DNA of 8,667 nucleotides from Deltaproteobacteria bacterium (GCA_023230665.1 JALNWY010000130.1:1-8667), one strand, 5' to 3'; shown: positions 1 to 6,421, counted from the first letter of the stretch. Numbers and translations: made by a program. Notes: generated by a model from the sequence alone, not told the origin.

Positions 1-1
1 C

Positions 2-1384
2 CCCGGGGTCATCGCGGACAACGTGGGCGACAACGTGGGCGACATCGCGGGCATGGGCGCGGACATCTTCGAGTCGTATGTGAACGCGGTCATCGCATCC
101 ATTGCCATTGCAGCCACCATGAGCCTGGGAGTGCTCGGATGGGAAGGCAACCAGTCCTCGTACATCGCGCTGCCTCTTGTGCTCGTCGTGGTCGGTTTCA
201 TCACCTCCCTGGTGGGCGTGTGGTCCGTGAAGGCCCTGGCCAAGGCAGGTCCTGCAGCGGCTCTGAGGTATTCGAGCCTTATCGCGGCCATCCTCTTCCT
301 GATCATTTCCTACATCGTGGTGCGGACCATGCATGTTCACAACGGCGTGTTCTGGGCCGTTTTCTGGGGCATGATAGCAGGCGTGCTCATCGGCTGGGTA
401 ACCGAGTGGTACTGCTCGGCAAGCCCGGTACGGAAGATCGCAGAGGCATCCCAGACCGGTCCTGCCACCAACATCATCACCGGCCTTGCCGTGGGTCTTG
501 AGTCAACCGCCCTCCCGCTCTTCATCATCGTGGTGGCAATCGGCTTCTCGGCCTACTTTGCCGGCCTCTACGGCATCGGCGTCGCGGCCGTGGGCATGCT
601 CGCCACTGTGGGCGCCACCATGGCGGTCGACGCATACGGCCCGGTCGCGGACAACGCGGGCGGCATCTCCGAGATGGCGGGCCTGGGCCCGGAAATCCGG
701 CAGATCACCGACCAGCTCGACTCCCTGGGCAACACCACTGCGGCAATCGGCAAGGGCTTTGCCATCGGCTCCGCAGCCCTGACGGCCCTGGCCCTGTTCT
801 CGGCCTTCGGGCAGGCGGTGGGGCTCAAGAGCATCGACCTCATGAATCCTTGGGTCGTCATGGGTCTGTTCCTCGGCGGCATCATCCCGTTTTTGGTAGC
901 GGCCATGACCATGACCTCGGTGGGCAAGGCCGCATACAAGATGGTCGAAGAGATCAGGCGGCAGTTCCGCGAGATCCCGGGCATCATGGAGGGCACGGGC
1001 AAGCCCGATACGGCCAAGTGCGTTGACATCGCCACCAAGGGCGCTCTGGTCGAGATGCTCAAGCCCGGCATTCTGGCGGTTGTGGCTCCGATTCTGGTCG
1101 GATATATCCTCGGGCCTGAGTCTCTGGGCGGCATGCTCGCAGGAGCAACCCTGACCGGCGTTCTCATGGCCCTGTTCATGGCGAATTCCGGCGGCGCCTG
1201 GGACAACGGCAAGAAGTTCATCGAAAGCGGCCATTTCGGCGGCAAGCACAGCGACGCGCACAAGGCGGCGGTCGTGGGCGACACCGTGGGCGATCCGTTC
1301 AAAGACACCTCGGGTCCGTCCATGAACATCCTCATCAAGCTCATGAGCGTTATCTCACTGGTTATCGCACCGCTGCTCGTCTAA
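2..1384 (+). CDS. hppA: Membrane-bound ion-translocating pyrophosphatase, C-terminal part (5' truncated)
   Basis: Hydrolyses PPi at the cytoplasmic face and uses the energy to pump Na+ and/or H+ out across the inner membrane. The reading frame is open to the left edge, so the gene starts outside the window; 460 residues remain of a family that usually has about 670-800. Visible signatures, numbered from the first codon in the window: the PPi/Mg-binding repeat DNVGDNVGD at residues 6-14, then FESY with Glu24; a second acidic cluster near DAYGPVADNAGG; and the C-terminal GGAWDNGKK and GDTVGDPFKDTSGPS motifs that complete the active site. Hydrophobic segments lie between them. The GNTTAAIGKG motif has Ala247 and Gly250 where K+-independent enzymes carry Lys and Thr, so this should be a K+-dependent type. 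K+ dependence together with Glu24 in FESY favours a Na+ or Na+/H+ pump, which is inferred and not proved. It is followed by a hairpin terminator and is probably transcribed separately from the ATPase operon. Confidence 0.97.
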   Translation, partial: PGVIADNVGDNVGDIAGMGADIFESYVNAVIASIAIAATMSLGVLGWEGNQSSYIALPLVLVVVGFITSLVGVWSVKALAKAGPAAALRYSSLIAAILFLIISYIVVRTMHVHNGVFWAVFWGMIAGVLIGWVTEWYCSASPVRKIAEASQTGPATNIITGLAVGLESTALPLFIIVVAIGFSAYFAGLYGIGVAAVGMLATVGATMAVDAYGPVADNAGGISEMAGLGPEIRQITDQLDSLGNTTAAIGKGFAIGSAALTALALFSAFGQAVGLKSIDLMNPWVVMGLFLGGIIPFLVAAMTMTSVGKAAYKMVEEIRRQFREIPGIMEGTGKPDTAKCVDIATKGALVEMLKPGILAVVAPILVGYILGPESLGGMLAGATLTGVLMALFMANSGGAWDNGKKFIESGHFGGKHSDAHKAAVVGDTVGDPFKDTSGPSMNILIKLMSVISLVIAPLLV

Positions 1385-1395
1385 ATCCATCAGAC

Positions 1396-1429
1396 AGCAA
1401 GGGGGGAGGGATCGTTCTCCCCCCTTGTT
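1396..1429 (+). terminator. Rho-independent-type terminator after hppA
   Basis: A perfect 10-bp inverted repeat pairs 1399-1408 (AAGGGGGGAG) with 1417-1426 (CTCCCCCCTT) around an 8-base loop. It can be extended by three weaker pairs to 1396-1429. It begins 12-15 bases after the hppA stop codon. The tail is only moderately T-rich (TTGTTC), so it is not an ideal intrinsic terminator, but stem strength and position fit. It could also end the possible minus-strand gene at 1498-1620. Confidence 0.72.
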
Positions 1430-1497
1430 CAATCCGCTTTCCCCCATTCAATCTCATCACCCGCCAATGGAGAACCATGTTCCGGATACGCGGGTTT

Positions 1498-1620
1498 TCA
1501 CGTGGAGAACAGCCGGACCCCGGACCGGCGGATCTGCATGATGTCCGGCATATAAACCTTCATGGCGTAGAATGCCTTGCTCTGATAAAAGAAGATTCTC
1601 CTGCCTCTCTTGACTTTCAT
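1498..1620 (-). CDS. Possible small gene, 40-residue basic peptide of unknown function
   Basis: Not recognised. On the minus strand an ATG at 1620 opens 40 codons that end in TGA at 1498-1500. An AGAGG sequence lies just upstream of the ATG at ribosome-binding distance (AGAGGTTTCATG). The peptide starts MKVKRGRRIFFY and contains IRRSGVRLF near its end. It is strongly basic and aromatic, with no acidic residue except one Asp, and has no obvious membrane segment or signal peptide. By my count 32 of 40 third codon positions are G or C, which matches the GC-rich genes around it better than the AT-rich spacer does. Its 5' side faces the AT-rich block at 1621-1740, which would then serve as a divergent promoter region with the ATPase operon. 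Chance remains possible at this length. Confidence 0.35.
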   Translation of the reverse strand: MKVKRGRRIFFYQSKAFYAMKVYMPDIMQIRRSGVRLFST

Positions 1621-1755
1621 GAAACCTCTATTATTTTTTAATTCCAAGGATTAAAAGGCTTTTCGTTTTTAATGGGAATGATTGCTGTTTTTACGATCGT
1701 TTTGTTTGATTTTCTTTGATTTTCATGGATGCAAATGAATATAGGGAGTTTTTTC
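1621..1755. promoter_or_regulatory. AT-rich block, probable promoter/regulatory region ahead of the ATPase operon
   Basis: By my count 34 of 120 bases in 1621-1740 are G or C (28%), in sharp contrast to the GC-rich genes on both sides. It holds two overlapping A+T inverted repeats: TTAAT at 1638-1642 with ATTAA at 1650-1654, and ATTAAAA at 1650-1656 with TTTTAAT at 1667-1673. It also holds the 10-bp tandem duplication at 1705-1724. No clear -35/-10 pair with good spacing can be named. The position, upstream of the long operon and possibly of a divergent small gene, is the main reason to call it regulatory. Confidence 0.45.
1705..1724 (+). repeat. Exact 10-bp tandem duplication
   Basis: TTTGATTTTC occurs twice in immediate succession (1705-1714 and 1715-1724). 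It sits in the AT-rich block about 200 bases upstream of the ATPase operon. It could be a paired binding site for a regulator on one helical face, or a slippage product. Confidence 0.6.
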
Positions 1756-1920
1756 ATGACAGATTCCTTGTGCGTGGTTATCAGGGCTCTTGGGTGGGTG
1801 AGCAGAAACACAGGCATGCGCGCCCTGCCTCATGCCGGGGCCACAGAGATTGGAAGATTCTTCTCATTTTCATCGCATGTGAAAACTCCGGCGGCTCAGT
1901 CTGTGCCTTATGGGTTATGA
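1756..1920 (+). CDS. Possible upstream ORF / leader peptide, 54 residues, function unknown
   Basis: The ATG at 1756 is preceded by AGGGAG with a 7-base spacer, a good ribosome-binding site and better than any seen for the following gene. The frame ends at TGA 1918-1920, and one base later ATG 1922 opens subunit I (TGAGATG), an arrangement suited to termination-reinitiation. The peptide begins MTDSLCVVIRALGWVS and resembles no family I know. Only about half of its third codon positions are G or C, unlike the genes downstream, so it may be untranslated leader rather than a real protein. An in-frame ATG at 1729 would add nine residues but lacks the good binding site. Confidence 0.22.
   Translation: MTDSLCVVIRALGWVSRNTGMRALPHAGATEIGRFFSFSSHVKTPAAQSVPYGL
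1813..1836 (+). other. Weak hairpin in the presumed operon leader
   Basis: GGCATG at 1813-1818 can pair with CATGCC at 1831-1836 over a 12-base GC-rich loop. There is no T-tract after it, so it is not a terminator. I see no known riboswitch pattern around it. It may only reflect local GC content. Confidence 0.2.
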
Positions 1921-1921
1921 G

Positions 1922-3925
1922 ATGGTTCGGATATTCATCAATTATCCTGAAGAGATGCTGCGGGTCAGGGTGGCGGCCTTGAAAGACAGCTCACCCGCGG
2001 CCCTGGCCGATCTTCAGAAACTGGGCGTGCTCCATGTGGAAGAGGCCAAGGAGCTTTTGCCCTTTGAGGTGGAAGAGATCACTGCCAAAAAGCAGCGCAC
2101 GCGAAAGGCTGTTCAGGAGATAAACGAAATTCTGGACAGTCTCAAGGGCGTTCGCGAGGTGGCCATCCCGCGCCAGGCTGAGCCCATGGAGCCCGGGGCG
2201 GTCTTCAACCGGATCGATGCCCTGAAAGACCGGCTCTCTTCTCTGCTGGAGAGCAGGGAGAACACCAGGGCCGGGATCAATGCCCTGGACACGTCGGCCC
2301 GGTTTCTGGAGGCCCTGGCTCAGTCTGTCGACGTGCCGCTTGCGGATCTCCACTATACCGGTCCCTATCTCTTTTCGCGAGTGATTATCTTTGCCCGCGA
2401 GGCCACCGGGCCCTTCCTGGAGGATGCGGGCGATCTCCTGCTGCACCGCGTGGAGGCCCAGTCAGGCGGTGAAGACGTGATCTATCTTCTCGCCCGGGTT
2501 CATGACCGGGACCGCATCGAAAAGGCGGCAGCGAATCTGGGCGGGAGCCGGCTCCCCTCCATTGACCAAGACATGACCCTGCGCGAGTTCAACATCTATC
2601 GGCGGACGTTCAGAGAGGAGCTGGCCGAACATCTGGAGGCCCTGGAAAATGATATTCAGGCCATTATCGAAGAGCACCTTGAGAAAATCGTGCTCTATCG
2701 GGATATTCTCCAGCAGGAATACTCCCGGCTCGATATCCTGGAGATGTCGGCCACCGCCCGGTACCTCACGGTTTTCGAGGGCTGGGCGCCGATGGAGAGC
2801 ATCGGGAGGGTTTCATCGGAGTTTTCCCGCGGCGACAAGCAGGTTTTCATTGACTCGCGTCCCCCTGATCCGCATGACATCCCGCCCACCAAGCTCAAGA
2901 ACCCCGAAGTCATCAGGCCTTTCCAGGTCATTGTCAAACTCTTCAGCATCCCCCGGTACGGCGACTGGGACCCGACACCGTCTATCGCCTATTTCTTCGC
3001 CTTCTTCTTCGGGCTCATGCTCAACGACGCGGCCTATGCCGTGGGCCTGCTCCTGTTTGTGCGGTTCGTGCTCGACAAGCTGGTGGAAGACCCTCATGCC
3101 GAGGGCCCCAGGCTCTTCCGGAGGGTGCTCGTCATATGCGGCATGGTATCGATCGTATCAGGCGCTCTGTCGGGCACATTCATGGGGGACTTTCTCACCC
3201 GCTATGCCGGGATCCCGCCCGAAAGGCTCGCTTTGGCGGGGGCAGTCCAGTCCGTGTTCTCGCAGCCTATCTCTTTTATCGTCTTCTCCCTGATCATCGG
3301 TCTGATCCATCTGAACATCGCACACATGCTGAGCTTCATCAGGGGCGTCAAAGAGCGCAGCATGGGCATCGTGATCAACAAGCTCGGGCTCTTCGCGGCC
3401 CAGATCTTCGGGATCCCCTATCTCTTCCACGCCATGATGGGCATGGACATCCTGAGCCTGAGCGCAGGCGCCTATACGGTATTCGGGTATCTCCTCGCAC
3501 TGGGGGTTCTGGGCGTCATCATCGGGTCCTTTCTCCAGATGGGCGGGCTGGGCTCCATCTTCTGGGTTTTCGACCTCACGGGCATCCTCGGCGATATCAT
3601 GTCCTATTCGCGGCTGGCCGGTGTGGGGCTCGCCAGTTTTTATCTGGCATCATCGTTCAACCTCCTCTCCGACTGGGTCTCCTCGAGCCTGGGGAGCGCC
3701 GTTCCCGGACTCATCGGGGCAGGCCTGAGTTTCCTGATCGGGGTGGTCCTGCTCACCATCTTCCATATATTCAATCTCCTGCTCAGTTCCCTGGCGGCGT
3801 TCATCCATTCCTTGAGGCTCTGTTTTGTGGAATTTCTGCTCAAGTTCTACGAGGGAGGGGGAAGGGATTATTCGCCATTTCAAATATCCCGACAGAGCAC
3901 TGTTTTCGTGGGGAGAAAATCATAA
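1922..3925 (+). CDS. atpI: V/A-type ATPase subunit I (a subunit, membrane stator)
   Basis: Forms the stator half-channels that pass ions to the rotor ring and anchors the peripheral stalks. The 667-residue protein has a soluble, coiled-coil-rich N-terminal half (about 1-350) and a C-terminal half with about eight membrane segments, near 353-376, 402-423, 450-472, 488-509, 519-541, 546-586 (two) and 596-626. The essential channel arginine is visible as Arg564 in GDIMSYSRLAGVGLA. The protein closes with the family's FYEGGGRDYSPF. In the first membrane segment the usual G-D-x-G-Y-G pattern reads LNDAAYA, with Asn368 in place of Gly. The start is uncertain: ATGs at 1910, 1922 and 1955 share the frame and none has a strong binding site. 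Family alignment begins about at MLRVRVAALK (1955). I chose 1922 because it directly follows the upstream stop codon. It is the first gene of the operon, 20 bases before subunit K. Confidence 0.95.
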   Translation: MVRIFINYPEEMLRVRVAALKDSSPAALADLQKLGVLHVEEAKELLPFEVEEITAKKQRTRKAVQEINEILDSLKGVREVAIPRQAEPMEPGAVFNRIDALKDRLSSLLESRENTRAGINALDTSARFLEALAQSVDVPLADLHYTGPYLFSRVIIFAREATGPFLEDAGDLLLHRVEAQSGGEDVIYLLARVHDRDRIEKAAANLGGSRLPSIDQDMTLREFNIYRRTFREELAEHLEALENDIQAIIEEHLEKIVLYRDILQQEYSRLDILEMSATARYLTVFEGWAPMESIGRVSSEFSRGDKQVFIDSRPPDPHDIPPTKLKNPEVIRPFQVIVKLFSIPRYGDWDPTPSIAYFFAFFFGLMLNDAAYAVGLLLFVRFVLDKLVEDPHAEGPRLFRRVLVICGMVSIVSGALSGTFMGDFLTRYAGIPPERLALAGAVQSVFSQPISFIVFSLIIGLIHLNIAHMLSFIRGVKERSMGIVINKLGLFAAQIFGIPYLFHAMMGMDILSLSAGAYTVFGYLLALGVLGVIIGSFLQMGGLGSIFWVFDLTGILGDIMSYSRLAGVGLASFYLASSFNLLSDWVSSSLGSAVPGLIGAGLSFLIGVVLLTIFHIFNLLLSSLAAFIHSLRLCFVEFLLKFYEGGGRDYSPFQISRQSTVFVGRKS

Positions 3926-3932
3926 CAAAAAA

Positions 3933-3939
3933 GAGGTGA
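3933..3939 (+). promoter_or_regulatory. Ribosome-binding site of the rotor-ring gene (subunit K)
   Basis: GAGGTGA lies six bases before the ATG at 3946 and matches the anti-Shine-Dalgarno complement over seven bases. It is clearly stronger than anything ahead of subunit I, which fits the need for several K copies per complex. Confidence 0.75.
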
Positions 3940-3945
3940 AACGTT

Positions 3946-4413
3946 ATGACCCTTATTCAGGCCCTGGCGCTATTAGGTGGAGCACTTGCACTGGCCGGCG
4001 GGCTTGCCGGCTCTTCCATCGGAATCGCCAACGCCGCATCCTCGGGCGTGGGGACCCTCTCGGAAGAGCCCGGACAGCTTCGGAACGTCATTGTGCTGGC
4101 CTCTCTTCCCATGACCCAGAGCTTCTACGGGCTCATCATCCTGATCATCATTCTTACCGCGGTGCTGCCGAAACTCACCGAGGGCATCGCAGGCGGGGTC
4201 GCAGTGCTCTCTATCGGGATCATGGCTGCCTTTGCCGAGCTGTTCTCCGCCATATACCAGGGTTCGGTGTGCGCATCGGGCATCGCCCTGCTGCCCAAGA
4301 CCAGAGGACAGATACTCACTTCGACCCTGATGCTGGCCGTCTTCGTGGAGCTGATCGGTGTCCTGGGGCTGGTTTTCACGATCATGGCCCTGAGCATGCT
4401 TCAGCTCATGTAG
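3946..4413 (+). CDS. atpK: V/A-type ATPase subunit K (c-ring proteolipid)
   Basis: Membrane rotor subunit; multiple copies form the ring that carries ions past subunit I. At 155 residues it is the duplicated, four-helix (16-kDa) form: helices at about 5-30, 48-74, 82-112 and 124-152. The carboxylate that binds the transported ion is Glu135 in FVELIGVLG of helix 4. The other ligands known from the Na+ ring of Enterococcus hirae NtpK (Leu61, Thr64, Gln65, Tyr68, Gln110, Glu139) all have counterparts here: Leu54, Thr57, Gln58 and Tyr61 in LPMTQSFYG, Gln105 in YQGSV, and Glu135. This argues for Na+ coupling. Glu98 in helix 3 is an additional acidic residue where the E. hirae protein has Gly. It lies 20 bases after subunit I and 21 bases before subunit E. 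Confidence 0.96.
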   Translation: MTLIQALALLGGALALAGGLAGSSIGIANAASSGVGTLSEEPGQLRNVIVLASLPMTQSFYGLIILIIILTAVLPKLTEGIAGGVAVLSIGIMAAFAELFSAIYQGSVCASGIALLPKTRGQILTSTLMLAVFVELIGVLGLVFTIMALSMLQLM

Positions 4414-4434
4414 ACCGGCGGGAGGACAAAAGCC

Positions 4435-5031
4435 ATGGAAACCCCGAAAATGCGGGATGCCATTCTTTCCAAGGCCCGGCAGGAGGCCCTGGACCTCCTC
4501 AATGAAGCGCGCTCCAGGGCCGGAGACAGGGTCCTCAAGGCCGAGGAGCAGTGGCGGCAGCGTTTCGAGACCGAAAAGCAGAGGCTCCTCTCCGATTCGA
4601 GGCGCGAAGCGGCCCGGATCATTGCCCAGGCCGATCTAAAGGCCCGGCAGGAACTCCTGAAGGAAAAGGACGACATCATCAAAGAGATGATCGGCCGGGT
4701 AAGAAAGAGTCTGACCGATAACGCCCCGGAAACAGGCGCCCTGTCGCATCTCATCAATGAGGCCGTGGGCGCCTTCCAGTCGGAGCAGCCGCTGAAAATC
4801 AAAACCGCGGGCAAGGATATGGCAAAGGTAAAAGAGATCATCTCCCGCGATCCGAAGCTCAGGAAGCGCATAACAGACGTGCAGGAGATCGCATGCATGG
4901 GCGGGGTCATCAGCGAGAGCCTCGATGAGAAGGTGAGCGTGGACAACACCTTTGACACCAGGCTCGAAATGCTCATACCCAAAATCATGCCCCAGGTGGG
5001 CGATATCCTGTTCGGAGACCGCAGACAATGA
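4435..5031 (+). CDS. atpE: V/A-type ATPase subunit E (peripheral stalk)
   Basis: Peripheral stalk protein that ties the A3B3 head to subunit I and resists rotation; in the known complexes it pairs with a G/H subunit. The 198 residues are close to the usual size. Residues about 8-95 are charged, Ala/Glu/Arg/Lys-rich heptad-like helix, as expected for the long coiled coil. The C-terminal globular domain shows the family pattern GGVISE at 156-161 and VDNTFDTRLE at 169-178, ending in ILFG. The start at 4435 is supported by GGGAGGAC eight to ten bases upstream. The stop codon overlaps the next start (ATGA at 5028-5031), so translation of C is probably coupled. Its G/H partner gene is not seen in this window. 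Confidence 0.92.
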   Translation: METPKMRDAILSKARQEALDLLNEARSRAGDRVLKAEEQWRQRFETEKQRLLSDSRREAARIIAQADLKARQELLKEKDDIIKEMIGRVRKSLTDNAPETGALSHLINEAVGAFQSEQPLKIKTAGKDMAKVKEIISRDPKLRKRITDVQEIACMGGVISESLDEKVSVDNTFDTRLEMLIPKIMPQVGDILFGDRRQ

Positions 5032-6071
5032 GACTTGCCCGCAATCGGTTCGCATTCCTCACCGCTGTCCTGAAGGCCCGGGAGGCAAAAGGCGTGAGAT
5101 ACCACATGCTCGAAGAGATCCTCCTGCGCGCCGCGACCATGGCCGAGGCCGTGGATTTCATGAAGGGCGCCGACCTGGGCGGATTTCTTGCCGAGTATGG
5201 AGCAGCGAGGTTCGATGAGATGGACAACCTGCTCTGGAAATATCTCGATCACTACTTTGACCGGGTCAGGAGGCTTAAGCTCGATCCATCCACAGTCAGG
5301 CTCATAGACCGCTATCTGCACAAGTATGATGTGACCAACATCATCAGCGCTCTCAGAACAGCGGTCTTCCAGAGACCGGCGCACATGATCCCTGCCGGGA
5401 CCCTCTTTGATCAGGGACTGCTCAACGACCTGTCCCGGGCGCAGTCTCCGGGCGAGGTCGCCTCTGTCCTTGTCATGGGTCGCATGGCAGAATATGCCGA
5501 ACCCATCCGGAACATGACCGAGATCGACCGCAGGGGCCTCGGACAGGCGGAGAGGGGGCTCGACCATCTGTATCTCAAGCTGCTCCGGGAAACGCTTCAG
5601 CACATGGATGATCACGAGATCCTCTTGCGGGCGCACGGCATCCTCCTCGACCACCTGATCCTGGGCAGGGTCCTGAGGGCGGCTGCCTCCGGGGCCGCGG
5701 GCATGATCGACAAAAGAGGCGCCCTCTCCGGAGGGTGCCTGCTCACCCCGGATCTGGTGCAAGGACTTGCGGGTCTCAAGATCCAGGAAATCGCAGGCAA
5801 GCTCGAGGAAACCCCATATCATGCCATTGTCCGGGAGATAGCCCGGCAGGTCGAACAGCAGGGCCCTTATGTCGTTGACCGGATCATGGAGTCGGAGCTG
5901 CTCTTGCGGGTCCGCGAGCTGCTTTCTCCAAGGCCCCTGTCTCCCTGTGCGGTCTTGTGGCACCTCATCTTCAAGGAGCACGAGGTGCGCAATGTGCGGG
6001 TCGCCCTGAAGGCCGTGGAAGACAGGCTGCCCTTGGCCGAGGTCAAGGATTATCTGGCGGCGGGCGTATGA
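5028..6071 (+). CDS. atpC: V/A-type ATPase subunit C (d subunit, rotor socket)
   Basis: Soluble funnel-shaped protein that sits on top of the K ring and connects it to the central D-F shaft. The 347 residues match the family range of about 330-350. The sequence is almost wholly helical and without membrane segments. It has typical internal features: R-x-x-x-L near the N-terminus (RLARNRFAFLTAVLKAREA), paired Tyr-Asp stretches such as RYLHKYDVTNIISALR that recur in the threefold repeats of this family, and a C-terminal segment HLIFKEHEVRNVRVAL that matches the closing helix of family members. Identification rests on this pattern, the length and the position between E and F. The start overlaps the end of subunit E by four bases. 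Confidence 0.92.
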   Translation: MRLARNRFAFLTAVLKAREAKGVRYHMLEEILLRAATMAEAVDFMKGADLGGFLAEYGAARFDEMDNLLWKYLDHYFDRVRRLKLDPSTVRLIDRYLHKYDVTNIISALRTAVFQRPAHMIPAGTLFDQGLLNDLSRAQSPGEVASVLVMGRMAEYAEPIRNMTEIDRRGLGQAERGLDHLYLKLLRETLQHMDDHEILLRAHGILLDHLILGRVLRAAASGAAGMIDKRGALSGGCLLTPDLVQGLAGLKIQEIAGKLEETPYHAIVREIARQVEQQGPYVVDRIMESELLLRVRELLSPRPLSPCAVLWHLIFKEHEVRNVRVALKAVEDRLPLAEVKDYLAAGV

Positions 6072-6077
6072 AGAGAC

Positions 6078-6082
6078 GGGAG
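6078..6082 (+). promoter_or_regulatory. Ribosome-binding site that favours the later start of subunit F
   Basis: GGGAG is placed nine bases before ATG 6092. The alternative ATG at 6068, which overlaps the stop of subunit C, has no comparable site in front of it. Confidence 0.5.
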
Positions 6083-6091
6083 AACCTGACC

Positions 6092-6421
6092 ATGGCGGTC
6101 ATCGGCGCCAGGGATCAGAGAGCGCTCCTGGGCCTGGCCGGGGTACAGAAGTACCGGGTCATCGATGAAGGACAGAATACAGCGGAATCAGTGCTTGAGG
6201 CCCTGGAGACCTTCCTGAAGGACGCCTCGGTTGCCGTGATCGTGCTGCCCGAGGTGTGGGCCGAGCATGTTCAGGACCTTATCCGTTCACGCAGGGAGAA
6301 AAAGCAGTACTCCCCGGTCATTATCACCGTGCCCTCGGGATACCGGGCCGCCGCCATGGATGTAAAGGCCTTCTACGAGGCCTATACCAAGCAACTCATC
6401 GGATTCAATATCGAAATATAG
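6092..6421 (+). CDS. atpF: V/A-type ATPase subunit F (central shaft)
   Basis: Small central-shaft subunit that binds subunit D and helps control rotation and ATP hydrolysis. From ATG 6092 it has 109 residues, the normal size, and begins MAVIGARDQRALLGLAGV, which is the first beta-strand and glycine turn of the family (a V-I-G-x-x-D then G-x-x-L-A-G-V pattern). The middle shows the second and third strands (VAVIVLPEVWAEHV and YSPVIITVPS), consistent with its Rossmann-like fold. The C-terminal part forms the short helix that inserts into the head (YEAYTKQLIGFN). An ATG at 6068 overlapping the stop of C by ATGA would add eight residues (MKRRENLT). I preferred 6092 for its binding site and for agreement with homologues, but reinitiation at 6068 is possible. 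Confidence 0.92.
   Translation: MAVIGARDQRALLGLAGVQKYRVIDEGQNTAESVLEALETFLKDASVAVIVLPEVWAEHVQDLIRSRREKKQYSPVIITVPSGYRAAAMDVKAFYEAYTKQLIGFNIEI

Noticed and set aside
503..1344. Two overlapping long minus-strand frames inside hppA
   Set aside because: Antisense shadows of a conserved membrane protein; no ribosome-binding site or motif supports them.
1513..1526. Tandem 7-base duplication CCGGACC
   Set aside because: Two copies only, in GC-rich sequence that would encode Arg-Ser-Gly-Val-Arg of the possible small peptide; likely chance.
1682..1744. Sigma-70-like promoter pairs such as TTGCTG/TTTGAT or TTGATT/GAATAT
   Set aside because: Each has only about half the consensus bases or a poor spacer, and AT-rich sequence gives such matches by chance. 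I kept only the general regulatory-region call.
1430..1909. tRNA, known riboswitch, insertion-sequence remnant or CRISPR repeat in the spacer
   Set aside because: Read on both strands; no cloverleaf, conserved riboswitch core, terminal inverted repeats or regularly spaced repeats were seen.
1716..1982. 88-codon plus-strand frame spanning the leader and the beginning of subunit I
   Set aside because: It overlaps the conserved N-terminus of subunit I in another frame, has many Cys/Trp/His residues and no binding site. The 1756 frame is the better leader candidate.
4401..5981. 526-codon open frame on the minus strand across subunits E and C
   Set aside because: It lies wholly antisense to two well-identified genes, has low-complexity Arg/Leu/Asp-rich composition and no family features. 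It is expected from the codon bias of GC-rich genes.
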